Both the position numbers and the translations under genes were made by a program. A model generated the notes under the pieces. It made no database searches, was not told the DNA's origin, and saw nothing but the letters and a program-made list of their open reading frames with translations. From NCBI GenBank assembly GCA_030248295.1, contig JASANH010000457.1:1-64000 (forward strand): 64,000 nt of DNA. Direction: 5' to 3'. Shown one piece after another: positions 29,541 through 42,219 of the stretch; the stretch's first letter is position 1; each line of letters opens with the position of its first letter. This stretch comes from Mesodorylaimus sp. YZB2_4 (lineage: Eukaryota > Nematoda > Enoplea > Dorylaimida > Dorylaimidae).

Positions 29541-31929
29541 GCGGTAGCCGAGGTGACAGAAAGCGTATTTAGGACATCCATGAAGGAAATCCAGGGTTAG
29601 GAGGGGTCTTAAAGGATTTTTGACAAAAGTGGGCAGGATAGAGGTGATGACGGCGAGAGAGGACACTTGATTCAGAGTACCTGAATGTAACTTCTTTGTG
29701 AGACAGAGTGCGCGGTGGCTAATATTGCGGGGTGCTCAGTAACTTCTACCAATCCGGGAGCAAGCCTTGAAGGGCATAACCCTCGGGGGCTGACCATGGA
29801 GGAGCACATTCTTGGTCTACCGCATACTGTAGCACCAGAGCAAGAACTGATTTAAAAGCTATATTTCGCATGTTTTTTGAAATTTTAAGGACAAGTAATA
29901 TAAAAAAACTTATATAAAATTTCTTTTTAATTTTCACGACAATAGAGAATATAAACTATCTACTCCATCTGAGTACAAAAGAGGGTTTCGATACTAGTGA
30001 GGATTAATTATTATAAAACATCCTGATAGAATAACTAAAAAATTATTAAAGTTTGCTTACTCTTTTATTTGCTTATTACTAGAGGTATTCCTACTTTTAG
30101 GCATTTTAGGTAGCGAGGTTGAACGTAAGATCGGCATGATTGGCGATACTTAACGAGTCAGGTCTAATTTTTAAGATGCTGACAGGCAGCTTTTAGGAGC
30201 AAGGACCCGAGTTTTTCTATTTCACGTACTTCTCAATTGTCATTCCGCTTAAGTGCCTTTCAGGAGATGGGCTGCCGGTTTCTGAGGGAGTTTGTATAAA
30301 AAAACATAACAATCTCGAGATATAGCTTTTTATATTTTTCATCAAATAGTTCGCCAGTGCGGTGCGAGCGGAGGAAGAACACTTGAAGACCACTTCTTAA
30401 TGGTATCCGACAATGCTTAAGAGGTCAGTCATCATCAATTATCATAAGCTTATAACATGATTCCCGAGATTTTGAAATTTAAATTAGCAGTCAAATGTTC
30501 CAATATGTCCACCTTGATATCAAAATGGAAAGATTTGATATCATCGAAAACAATAAAACTCTTCAACCCAACCCCCATTTCATGTTTATTGATTCTAAAC
30601 ATGCCCGTCACCTATAGTTCTATTTCTGTACACCGATATATGATTACAAGACTAAAAAATACACAAACTGACCTGTACTTATCACTTCCCACCCTCTGTA
30701 TGCAGGAACAGACCACAGAATTCAAGAATGAAGCTGGTGGCTTGAAACCACAATCCTTCTTCAGCCGCAGCACAAAAAAGCGAACGAAAGACGTTATTCA
30801 TATAAACAACAACATTTTTTTAAGGATCCCAGCTTTTAAAAATAAAAATTTTATCTCCTAACAAACCAAAAATTCAAAATGTAACATATAAAATGACGGG
30901 CTACGGCTCTCCCTATCAAAAGACTAAAGGAACGTGAAAACGCAAAAAAGTTTTTTTTGTTTTTGTGAGAACAAATTTAGGGTTTTATAGGTTTTCAGGA
31001 ATGAACCACAACCTTCCGAGATTCATTGCCACACAAGCCGAGCACTCCCATACTAGGACAAGGACAATACCTAGGCACCTTAAGCACCAACGTCAATGAT
31101 CGTTATGTTTGCTACACAAACACTATACCCTATGAGTGGGTCAAAACTGACAAATCGCTCGTCATTCTCCCTTCCCGCCGAAGCAGAACCCATAGGACCA
31201 ACCCGAGGCCTGGATTAGAAATAATGCTAACGATGTCATGATATTACCATTGTGACAGAATATACAATATCAAAAACATACGCATTGAGGAGGAAAAGAT
31301 ATTAGCTTGCACGCACCTCGATTTTTAGATTTTTAGGAATTTAAATTTCCCCGCTTTCAAAGTTTGCAGGGCAGCGTACTTAGATGTGTGCGGATTAAGT
31401 AAACACAAATTATTCATTTCATAAAAAACCCTAAGTCCTTCTCAGGCGTTTTTTTGTTAACATATGGAAGCGTACGCATTTCAGTCTTCTTCAGTGTTTT
31501 ATTCATGTTTTATCAGCTTCTCTTTTCATTCTTTCAGTACCTTAAGCAGACATTAACTTCTATTAGTGGCCTATGTACCTGCAAAGCGGCAAATTGAATT
31601 CTTAAAAAATTTACAAATAAAAAAACAATTTTTAAAAATAAATCCCAGACTTTTTATATCTAATAAGCTTTAAAATTCAAAAAACACAAAAAGCCTTTAC
31701 CACACCTCTCCATCCTCAGTACGAACCAAACCTCGGCGCCCCCAGGGTATGCCCTTAAGGCTTCTCCCGGATGTAGAGCGCACCCGCAACCCGTTCTCAC
31801 ATTCTGGCCTGATCAAGTGTCCTCTCTCGCCGTCATCACCTCTATCCTGCCCACTTTTTCAAAAATCCTTTAAGACCCCTCCACCCTGGATTTCCTTCAT
31901 GGATGTCCTAAATACGCTTTCTTACCACC
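29541..31929. other. Spacer of the inverted repeat
   Basis: About 2.4 kb, mostly AT-rich. Its outer 150-250 bp on each side are degenerate continuations of the arms. The central part has only short unrecognised frames (such as 30457-30861). No gene, replication origin or RNA structure is recognised. Confidence 0.6.
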
Positions 31930-32068
31930 AAGAGCAGGTAAACCAAGCTTTCTCGAAACAGCTTGCTTTTTCCTGGCTTCAATTTTTCCAGTTTTAACAC
32001 ATACAGTTCCACAGGGCAAAATGAAATAAAAGCAAAATGCCCCATAAAATCACATTGTGATGACGAAA

Positions 32069-32690
32069 TCATGGTATATAGTTGTAATGAATGCATCCAT
32101 CATTCACCAGTGCCTGGGAAGTGTTTGGGCATTTGGGGCACATGTCGAAGGCTGACCAAGAGAACAGCTGACAAGTGTGTTGTACACACCCCACCAGATC
32201 TTGCATAAAATTGAAACTTCGACACCATATTCTCTGACTGCATTCTACTGCACAGTCATGGGGTTGCATCACAGACAGTGTTTCCATTGGCTTTTCAGAC
32301 ACGCAAGTGTTCGTTTTTGTGTAGTTTTGGTTCCATACTGTAAAAAGAAATGCCGATTTTGTTACAGCTAGGAAAGAAATCTACACGTGCCTCGTACTTT
32401 TGACTTGACATAGAGGACGCGCCGTCCTGTAGCATTCCATGTCACAGACAAGATTCATCGTGTCGGTGACTAGCAAAAACCAGCAGTAGTCGTTAAAAAA
32501 CAGAGTCTCCATCTTTGCAGCCAATATTCCGAATCCAAGTCTGGCCCATGGGCATCTGTGGGGTTGTGGCATCGGAATACCAGTGGATGATGTCCAGGGC
32601 TGCTGGGCACACGTACTGGCCTTCGTAACTGTTGTTGCGCTGGAATGCTATCCATATATTCGAACGTATTCGTGGCTGTGCGGTCAGAAT
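32069..32690 (-). pseudogene. Lectin-like + PAN domain gene, copy 2 right arm
   Basis: Mirror of 28780-29401: PAN-like exon 32069-32337, intron 32338-32397, lectin-like exon 32398 to about 32690. It lacks the two one-base deletions of the left copy (it has CCAGCGCAAC and CCACTGGTAT), so the frame runs further here. It still shares the six-T run that breaks the first exon. The PAN module differs at one residue (Ser for Asn in ECSQRIW). The less damaged copy of the pair. Confidence 0.6.
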
Positions 32691-33332
32691 TAAGTCCTAG
32701 AAAATATTTTCATCATTACTACACACTTACAAGTAAGCTCTAAAACAAGTTTCCGGAGCAGATTGAGCAGATAAATCTGAAATGGTTTGGTTGGTTAAAA
32801 ATGCCAATAGAAAACTCCAGCATTATTGGGGAGAATCGAGTTTTTTCGATGTGATCGAAAATATCGATGTGATGTGATCGATGTGATGTTGTAAAAAAGT
32901 TGTGAAAGTTGGTATTCTCGCTGTATCGAGTTTTGAAAACGAATGGTGAATATATTGGCAAGTGAAATAGGCCAAGCTGACTCAGAATTGAATGCTGAAC
33001 ACAATGGTATAAGATTTACCGCGATAACTTGCCTTATAAGGCCCGTAAAAGACAAAATGTTACAGGGTCATTCTTTATGGCGCAACCGATACATTTCTTG
33101 TCTACATTTTACCGAGATTCTTGAAACGGGATATTTCCAAAAAATGCATAACCTGATTCAAAAAAAGCTCAAAAAAGCTTTTCGCTTAACACTGGCGAGG
33201 CAAGAAATCATCGTAAGAAGATACCAAGGGGAGAGAGAGCAGAAGAAAGATGGATATCTTTCGGAGCAGTCAATCTGATGAAGAAGGAAATTACAGCTGA
33301 CCTGGTGACTAAAGTTTTATGGCAATACGAGC

Positions 33333-34290
33333 TCTACGAGGGGAGTTCAAAAAGTTCGTAGCCCGACCACATTTTAATTGAAACTATACAATGTCATGCT
33401 TATTTATTTTCGAAATAACATCCCCTGAGACCAATGCGCTTGTTTAAACTTTGATGCACCGCGAGCATACCCGTATAAAGAATTATTACTTACACCCCGC
33501 AAAAAAAGCGCTTCAGTCGCTGGTTTCACTTCCTCATCACTCGAAAATCTGTACCCTAAACTTTTTTACATTGTACATTGTCCGATTTGGTAGTAATTGC
33601 TACGTGCCAGATCGGGACTGTATGGTGTATGATCAGTTTGTTTGAAACCCCATTCATCGATGGCAGCCTGAGCAACGCGTGCTTTGTGAACTGGCTCGTC
33701 GTCAATCAGCACCAGCACTTTCATCATCCCGCGCCGTTTCGATTTGATCGCTTCAAGCAATCGGCGGATGACATCAGCAAAATATTGCCCAGTGATTGTG
33801 GTTTTGACTGGCATATAATCAATCACTAACATTTCATTTTAATCCCAAAAAGTTGCTGCCATGACCTCGCCCAATGACTGCTGAATGCGAAACTTTTTCG
33901 CGGATGTGCACCCTTTGGCAGCCACTGTATCGATTCGTGTTTTGACTCAGATCAAAGTGGTTAATCCTGGCTTCATCATCCATAACCGTCTTTTCATGAA
34001 AATCATCTGATGTGATCCTTGCCAAAAGCTCCAATGACGTTTGAACTCTTCTCACGTTTGCCAGGTCTTTTGGCACACATCGCGCAGACCTTGGATAAAT
34101 TCAATTTCTCTTGTAAAATTGTTTCAACGCTACCCACTGAAATGCCCATTTCCTCCGCTACACGTTTACAACGTTTGTTCGAAGGTCTTCTTTCCCAATC
34201 TTTGCCATAACATCGCGTTTGTTGGCCAGTGGCTGCCAAAGGGTGCACATCCGCGAAAAAGTTTCGCATGTAGCAGTCATTGGGCGAGGT
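33333..34290 (-). pseudogene. Mariner transposase relic (right arm)
   Basis: Mirror of 27180-28137 with the same shifts and the same internal inverted piece. The damage therefore predates the arm duplication. Confidence 0.8.
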
Positions 34291-34559
34291 TGGCAGGGGG
34301 TTGGGGGAGGGGGTTGGCAAAAAGTGGTCAGCTGCGGTCGGGGGAGAAGGAGGGGTGGCGGCCAATGGTCGACCGCAGCAAATTTTTAGACTTTTGATGA
34401 CAAAAAAACACCTTTTATCTTCACCAGTAGTGCGCGTTCAAACTTTAAAAACTTTTTGTCTTCTCTTCTCCTTGGTCGTTCATTCTCGATGATGCAATTT
34501 CGGCTTCATCATGACTCTTATTCCCAACTGGAATGGCATCTGATCCGAAAGGGAAAAGT

Positions 34560-34780
34560 TCGGAGGCGATGGCTAAGCTGATTTAGGCGTTGATCCGCCT
34601 TTCTGGCCCGCAACCCTGACTGGGAGGCCGAGGTTCTATTCCGACGGAGGACGGCAGTTTAGTAGCTTGTCGTTGGCTTAGGACACCTGGTCCCGGGCGA
34701 CACCACGTTACTGTCAAACGGCGGACGCCCACCCAAGGGGCAGAGAATTGTGAAACTGTCTTCAAACACCGGTCGAGATG
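34560..34780 (+). mobile_element. tRNA-derived SINE (right arm)
   Basis: Mirror of 26690-26910. Here the A box (TGGCTAAGCTG near 34571) and B box (GGTTCTATTCC near 34632) read on the plus strand. Confidence 0.55.
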
Positions 34781-35080
34781 GTCCCTAAGCTAACGATAAG
34801 CCCAAGCCCCTTCTCACCCAGTATGCCCTCGTGTTGAGGTGCTCCCAGTGAAGACACAGGGAGCCTGCCATGAGAGCTGGCCACCTCTGGGGATAGGTCG
34901 GTATCACCTTTCTCCAGGATCGAGATCAGGGAAAGCCCGATCGGGATTTTTTTTTCGAGGTCGAACAGTTTGCACGCACGAAGGAGATGAGTCTATTTTC
35001 CAGACTAAAGCACACTTTAGTCATCCAGGTTTTTTATCAGGTCGAGTTTCAGTCATTATAAGTAAGCTGAAATATATGAG

Positions 35081-35253
35081 TACTGTAATTCCTCGAAATT
35101 CTCCCCGAGGGAGAAATTTTTTCAAATGGGTCCCAGACGGGCCAAAATTACCAGCGGAGGGGAGGATTTCCAGAGGGGGGGAGATTAAAGTTTAATCGGG
35201 GTCTAGACAGGGGAGAATAACCGGAGGGCGGAGGATTTCGAGGAAATACGGTA
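35081..35253. mobile_element. 173 bp MITE (right arm)
   Basis: Mirror of 26217-26389, with the same inverted ends. Confidence 0.65.
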
Positions 35254-35269
35254 CAGAGCATGCCTCATC

Positions 35270-35802
35270 GATCAGTCGAAGCGCCAGGTCGATGATTGTT
35301 GCTCTGTCGAGATTGTTTGGCCGCCATATTCACCCAATCGTGCTGGAATGCGTGTATAAGTCATGCATTCGAGCAGAATTAGAATACGGCTCACCTGCGT
35401 GAGACTCTATTTTGAGGTCGGACATTGATGAGCTGGCAAAATCACAACGTTTCACCATTCGCCTATGCTTGCGCGATTGGGTTATTGGATATGATCAAGG
35501 CCTTCATTTGCCCAATTGGGATTCGCTGTACAGTCGTCGGAAACAGCACAAACTGATTCAATTTTATAAATTTTATTCGAGCATCCACTACAGCAACATC
35601 ACGTTAGTGGGTGGTCGACGTTGGCCAACGTCATTACGCGCGTGGAACCTGCCCTTATCATATATACATACCAGTCGATTCCCGCGCAAGTTATAGTCAA
35701 AATTTCTTATCTTCTGCACGACTTTTATGGAACAGTATTAGCCCGGACTTTGCTTCACTCAGGATAAATGATTTTTGTGATAAAGTTCGCCAAATGAGTT
35801 TT
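35270..35802 (+). pseudogene. LINE 3' end (right arm)
   Basis: Mirror of 25668-26200, on the plus strand. Same truncation point and same frame break. Confidence 0.8.
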
Positions 35803-36117
35803 TAACTGACCTGATGATTTTATTTGATGATTGGGTTTTGAGTTGAGTTCAGTTTTGATTTCTATGTCTCCTTCCTTTATTTATATGGCTTTTTGTGCAC
35901 CATGCCGTGGGAGTGCGCCAATGGCGCTTGGCATTGGTGAAGTAAGAAAGAAAAAGAAACAACAAAATTTAAAACTAAGCTCACGTCAGCCTATAATAAT
36001 TGGTGATTAACAAAGCCAGTTCATACAGCGAGTGTATACCACGACACACAGTTAAGATAATTCAACCTGATGTCGCTGGAAACCAGAAACGAAGCAAGTA
36101 CTGTGTTCTGCTATCAA

Positions 36118-36720
36118 TCACGGTATATAATTGTAATGAATGCATGTTTCATTGGCAGGTGCAGGTGTGGTCGCCGGGCATTGCCAGCAGTCATCGTAGG
36201 CTACCCAAGTGAGCAGCTGGCAAGTATGCGTTGCGCACCCCACAACATCTTGCATGAAATTGAAGCTTCGACACCACGATCTCTGGCTACATGCGACGAC
36301 GCAGTCGTGGGGTTGCAATGCAATCAGTGCTTCAGTCGGCGGTTCAGCCATGCAAATATCAGTTCTTGTGTAATTTTGAGCTGTTACTGAAAAATATGTT
36401 TTATAGACACAGTCAGAGCCAAGAAATTTCATCATTTCCTACTTTTAATTTCGCATGAAGGTTTCATTATGTAATCAACATTACATCCAAGGTCGCAGAA
36501 AAAGTCCATGGTGCTGGTGACTATTATAGCCAAGCAGTAGTCGTTGCTGTAGTAGACTTCATCATAGCAGGCATTTCTTGTACCCAAGTCTTGCCCATGG
36601 GCATCTGCGGAGTAGTGGCATCGGAGTACCAGTGGATAATGTCTAGTGCAGCAAGGCACATGTACTGGGCATTGTAGCTGTTGTTACGTTGAAGTGCAAT
36701 CCACAGATTCCAGCCACCAG
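36118..36720 (-). pseudogene. Lectin-like + PAN domain gene, copy 1 right arm
   Basis: Mirror of 24750-25352: PAN-like exon 36118-36386, intron 36387-36442, lectin-like exon from 36443. I see no difference in the coding parts, including the shared frame break. Confidence 0.6.
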
Positions 36721-37565
36721 CTGGCAGTGTAGCCTATAACAAATGTCTTCTCCATGTTCCGTCCTCGACAAGGTGTTTCAAAAGCATTTAAAAATGGCAC
36801 TAAAATACGATTCTGACCCGCCATTACGTAATCCTCGTGACCCATTTGTGAGCAGGAAAAAGGAAGCATCAATGGAGAATATTGATCTCATCTCATTCAA
36901 TAAGCTAGAGAGGGGTTGGAAAAAAATTTTAGTAGTTGGTTGCTTGCCTGCGGTTTTCTAAACTCCATCGGCTCAGAATTTCGGTTTAGAATTCCGGCTC
37001 GGATGATCCGATCCGGTCGTGAATCATGAGAAGAAATGGGATGATGAGAACTAGGATCAAGAAATCATGCATACAGTAGGTCTCTTACGATTAGCAGAAC
37101 GCTGTACACACGAGCAAGAAAACAGCTCATTTTATGTGCAGATTGATAAGAAACGAGAAAAATGCAGAATTACCTTCCATGGTTTCTGTGCGTTCATGTA
37201 TTGGAAAAGAAGCACTGAGAAAACACCAAAGAAAAACGAATAGTAGCTCCGAATAATCCTCAGTTTGCGAAACTTTTGTCGATAAATCGAACAATACTTG
37301 AAACCATTAGGACTTGATGTGCAAGCCCAGAACCAGAGCTCGACAAAAGGACTGGAATAAAAGCGGGTGCCGACTGCCATATGCACTAAAACGTCTAGAA
37401 GTAAGAAGTAAGAAGGCATGTTATAGCGATTCACGTTTACAGAAGCTCTATCTCAAGTCAGACGGGAGCATCCTAGTTCATCACACGACTGTAACCTTTG
37501 TGCCTGATGGGGTGGTGAGTAGGAGAACAATAACTTCCCTTCTCTTAGAAACTTCAACCCATCGA

Positions 37566-39040
37566 GTTGATGTTTCAACCGCAGATGGTCGTAAGACTCA
37601 GATTAAACCTGCCCTGCTCTCTTTGATCGGCCACATTCCTTCCGTCTTCCGAGTGCGGGTAAACGATCATTTGCCTAGACGCAATTGTCAGACACCCCCC
37701 ATACAACATTTGATACTGGGAAAAGAGGCGAAACATTTCGGAGCCTCGTATAGGACACATTCAGCAACCGTTTATCCGCAAACAGACACTCATTTTTGGG
37801 ACTCTTTAGCAAACCAATCGCAAGTGACTAGTCCTGTTCGCATTTTTTCGGCTGCATAGATTACTCTGTGCCAGGGTAGTGCCTGCTCGCGTGCACCATA
37901 CACAAATCCAAGGCATAGCCGCTCTCTCCCCCCATTCGCTCATTTGTTCATATCCAAACTTGGCTTTATTGGCACAAGATATTCTGGCTGTACTCGCCAC
38001 TTCTAGCCTCGTAAAGAGTCTCTTCTCGCAAGGTCAGCATTGCTATTGGTGGGAACCGACCCGATCCGGTGTTTAGTTGCCGGTGCTGATTACAGGCAAA
38101 CTTTTTGGTGTGATCAATGTCAAAGTCAGAGCCAGAAAATTTACAACTACTCGCCAAGGTCAGCGTCAGGTCAGAAAATTTGTGGAGGGGCCGGTCGAGG
38201 TCAGCGTTCAAGTCAGAAAATGTGTGTCTGAGTCAGTGTCAGGGTCAGGTCAGACATCAAAAAGCCCGGGTCATTGGAACACTTGATCAAAAGCAGCTAA
38301 CGATTAGCGCGACAGAGCATGCTCCGCGACTGAGCCTGATCATCAAGTCTGGCTTTTTTATCGTGTATTGTATTGTGATGAATTTACATAGGTTATCTGT
38401 TTACTATTTATTTTCTATCTGTTTTATCTGTTGACCATCTGTTCATCTGTCTATCTGTTTTCTTCGGAAATGTACACGCGACCGAGTTTTTTTTAAAGGG
38501 CCTTATTTGCATTATTTAATCGGGCAATTCGGGCAATCCGAACCTGCATCTGGGGTATTATCGCGTTGCAGACTTGGTAACACCTAGCTCCCTTGAGCCA
38601 TACCCCAGCCTAACGGGAATGAAGTGTGCTTGCGCGCGAACGTACTGATTGATCAGAATTCATACAGTTATCAAGCTTTAAATATGGCTTGCTTTCATTT
38701 TCTATGATGGCGATTCGGCTTGCAGCAAGTTTCTTTTGTTTTTTGCAGCATAAAATATCACAGATTATGGTCTAAGTTGACGCTAAATTGCACAGAAAAA
38801 ACAGTGCTATCGAACCGAACTGGAAGGTTTAGACCCGGACCGAAGCATGTAGAACCGATCTGACCGTGACTGTAAATCACTTTATCGCCGCGCATGCATC
38901 TTGTAGCAGTCGACGAGATGGTTGTAAGTTGTAGCAATCTTGTACCAGTAGAAGAGCGGTTTGGCGAGGAGGCGACCCTAATCATGTGATCAAACCAAAG
39001 AGTAAAACGATGGGGGCTCCTATCTTTTGTCATGGGCCCG
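37566..39040. other. Intergenic, no gene; short simple repeats
   Basis: The frame at 37314-37859 runs out of the arm and is unrecognised. GTCAGAAAATTT-like words recur at 38120-38225, and TCTGTTTTATCTGT-type words at 38395-38460. Nothing else is supported. Confidence 0.45.
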
Positions 39041-39149
39041 CTGGGTCGCTCTCACGCCTGGCGATACGGTCTCCCTCTTAGCTTACCCAGGCCCTGCCAT
39101 ATCCATTGTGCTGGCTGGTTCTAGGAACGGCCAGCCGCACTGGTAGTAG

Positions 39150-40940
39150 GCATGCCAGGATTCAAGGAGCGCAATGTCCTCATCGTCGACCCCGCCCAGG
39201 GGAGGATGCAGGATCTTGTACATAGGATCTGATGAAGACGGTCATAGTATTGACCTTATGATTGGTGAACATTCTGTATTCCAGGACATCCGTGGATTGA
39301 AAAGAAACAGCGCCCCGGGGGATGATGGCCTGACTGTTCCCATTATCAAAAACATCGCCCCCTCGATCACTCCCGCTTTAACCCTATTGTTCAATCGATC
39401 GCTCGATGAAGAATGTTTCCCTGACTCTTGGAAGATCGCTAAAGTGACCCCGATCCCAAAAACTGGCGACAAGAACAGTCTGAAATCATATCGGCCGATT
39501 TCACTTCTTAGTATTCTGTCGAAACTTCTCGAGCGTCACATTAATCGACTGATCAGCCCCTTTTTGTCATTATCTGATCATCAGCACGGTTTCGTGAAGC
39601 GTCGAGGAACAAACAGTGCCCTTATATCTGCTAGCCAATTTATCCACGACTCCCTAAACTCCAAGCAGTATAAATTCGTGGTGGGCATTTTTCTGGACCT
39701 GAAGAAAGCTTTCGATCAAGTCGGTCATACGTTATTATTAAATGGTCTGCTACATGATCATCAAGTACCTCCTAAATTGATACGCTGGCTTTCGTCGTAT
39801 TTGACTGGTCGCTCCCAACGAGTAGTGGTCGATGGATGCTCGTCCAGCCTTACTAGAGTGACTTCTGGCGTCCCGCAAGGCAGCATCCTCGGTCCTACTT
39901 TATTCGTGGCCTTTTTCGATGCACTTCTCCGTCGATTCAACGAGAGCTTCCCAGAATTCAGGAACCAAGCGTATGCCGACGATACTTGTACCTGGCTCCC
40001 ATACATTCCCTCGATGACGCCGAACATCTAATCCAGCCTGCCATAGACTTTGTATCCTCCTGGGTCGATCTGGCTGGTCTCGATTTTAATCTGTCGAAAT
40101 CTCAGGCTATTATTTTTCGCTATGGTCATGGTAAGCTCACTCGTCAACCAAAACTTTTTTTGCGCGGTCAGCCTCTAACTGTATACAACGAGGTTAAGTA
40201 TTTGGGAGTCCTTTTCACTAACGACATGAAATTTAGCGAACATGTTAGCAGCGTTGTGCGAAAAGCTACTTCCATGTTGGGTGCCTTGCGTCGAAAACTT
40301 GGTCGTCATGTGGGCCCTTCAGTTCTTGGCACAGTTTACGATGCTTGTGTGAGATCAGTTTTAGAATATGGATGTGTTTGTTGGGACCCAGTTTTGAAAC
40401 AGGATGTGCATGAACTGGAACGCGCTCAATTTTATGCCTTACGTCTTTTTTTGAACGATTTTAACATTTCGTATGATGCAGGCCTAGACAAGGCTGGCTG
40501 GGTCTCTCTTTTCAATCGTAGGAAGCGTTTGAAACTCTACCAGTTTTACAAGTTTTACAACAACATTCACGATTTTAATTTTTATGCTGATCATCCGTTA
40601 GTACATAAGACTGCTTTTCGCACTAGCGAGAGGAATGTGGCACCGCACCATTTAGTAGTTCCCAGGCATTTTTTTGAGACATACAAACAATGTTTTATAT
40701 TTTCGTGCATCGTTTTATGGAATGAGCTGGCCGCCAATGTTGCCTTGGATTCCTTACCTCGATTTCGTTTTTCTGTTTCAAAGGTTACTTTTTAGTGATT
40801 TTTTTTTTTAAGACTTCCTTGTTTCTTGACTGTGATCATTTGTTCTCTTTTTTTCATCTATTGTACTTATCCTCTTGTTTTGCAGCCCCTGAGTGCGCTT
40901 ATGCGTTTTGCTACAAATAAAACATGATGACATGATGATG
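39150..40940 (+). pseudogene. 5'-truncated LINE (CR1/jockey-like)
   Basis: A non-LTR retrotransposon lacking its endonuclease. The first frame (39174-40031) has the RT blocks NSAPGDDGL, WKIAKVTPIPK, YRPISLLSILSKLLE, QHGFVKRRGT, GIFLDLKKAFDQV, SGVPQGSILGPTLF and the active site YADDT. A one-base shift just after YADDT (about 39990) moves the rest into the frame ending at 40795, with the thumb and C-terminal blocks (VKYLGVLF, RSVLEYGCVCWDP, LYQFYKFYN). The 3' end carries AATAAAACATGATGACATGATGATG near 40917-40940, a short ATG-type tail repeat typical of CR1/L2-like elements. One shift and otherwise clean frames suggest a fairly young copy. Confidence 0.85.
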
Positions 40941-41735
40941 TACAACCCAGGGGTCGAGCGGCTGTGACTAAGTAAGAATCCCCTGCGACAAAATTCTGTA
41001 AATTGAAGTAGAAGAAAACGGCATCAAAAATGAGAGCAAAACTCGGACTATATAAGCGCACCACATACAGTATGTACGTATAGTAATAATGCCTACATTT
41101 TGCAGCGTGTTCTGTAGGTGCGGCGCGATACAGCAGAGCACACTATAACATGTCGCAATAGCATAGGAAACTTATACAATCACTCAAACTCACACGAACA
41201 GTACACATTCGAAAAACAGTCAGAATATGCTAAGATTTCGCCACTGGTCGTGACAAGGAGAAGCTGTTTTTTTAAAGTTTTAGCTGCACCTGAGCGGGTG
41301 GTCAAGAATGGCAACCGATTGAAAAATGACCACACCTTGAATACTGTAGGGACTTGTTTGTTTGATTAAGTGGACCTGATTGTCTTACCTGGCATGCTTG
41401 GGAGTGCACCAGAGCAGACAACAAGAGAGCAACGTGGACTGCAGATCGATTCCTTGGCTGTATGAAAAGTCGGTCTGTCCCGTTCGAGCAGAAAGAACTT
41501 TTCATTATACGAACAGATATTTCGCCATCTGAAAGGTAAGAAGTTTATTGCGAATATTTCAAGAATTTCGATGTAGACTGGTAGAATGTTGGAGCTGAAG
41601 AATCGAGTCCTATGCATTTGTTTTAGTTTCAGGTCGAAGCGGCCTTTGTTTCAATTTCAAGCACTCTGATTCTTGGGTGGAAAGCCTGCAGGAAGAGGTG
41701 AGAGTTTTTTAATGATGGATTAGTGGAGCAATCTG
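40941..41735. other. Intergenic, TATA-like word only
   Basis: CTATATAAGCGC near 41047 is a good TATA-like word, but no gene with a recognisable product follows. The frames at 41118 and 41302 are short and unrecognised. Confidence 0.35.
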
Positions 41736-41739
41736 TGAA

Positions 41740-41996
41740 CCGACATCGCAATCACCTGATCGATATCTTGATCAATAGAGTGATTTCAAAACTTTAAGTT
41801 GATGTCCTGATCACTTGAGGAATTCCCGAGTACTAGAGTTATTGCTAAGCACCAAATCGATATTCCGATCACCAGATCGTTATCGCGATCACCAGATTGT
41901 TATCCCGATCACCAGATCGTTATCCCGATCACCTAATCGATATACCGATCAATCTAGTTCTTTCTGATCACTAGAGTACTTTCTGATCACTGGTTT
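41740..41996. repeat. Degenerate ~22 bp minisatellite (CCGATCACCAGATCGTTAT)
   Basis: Best units lie at 41869-41950, where GATCACCAGATCGTTATCCC repeats about four times. Flanking units are diverged but keep GATCA/GATCG words. Non-coding. Confidence 0.7.
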
Positions 41997-42219
41997 ATTC
42001 TGGCCATGTTCAGACCAATATTTTATTTGTGATATGTGATTTGATTTTTGTAGGCATGATTACAATACTTCGTCGAATTGCCTTGGGCGATGAGACGATT
42101 GCAGTGAACATATGGGATACAGTTGGCTCTCTTATGGAACGAGCTCGAGATGAGCATGGAATTGCGATTAACGACCAGCAGGATAGTGGAACTGGACAGT
42201 GAAGGAAGAGCTTTGATTT

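Larger units (their letters stand above)
31930..37565 (-). repeat. Right arm of a ~5.6 kb inverted repeat
   Basis: Reverse complement of 23907-29540; see that entry. Outside 37565 the sequence departs completely from that outside 23907, where the gag relic lies, so this edge is a true duplication boundary. Confidence 0.93.

Noticed and set aside
30457-30861. 134-codon frame in the spacer
   Set aside because: AT-rich, no domain, not conserved with the arms and without splice or promoter signals.
41869-41950. CRISPR array
   Set aside because: The repeated units are contiguous with no unique spacers, and the genome is animal; it is a minisatellite.
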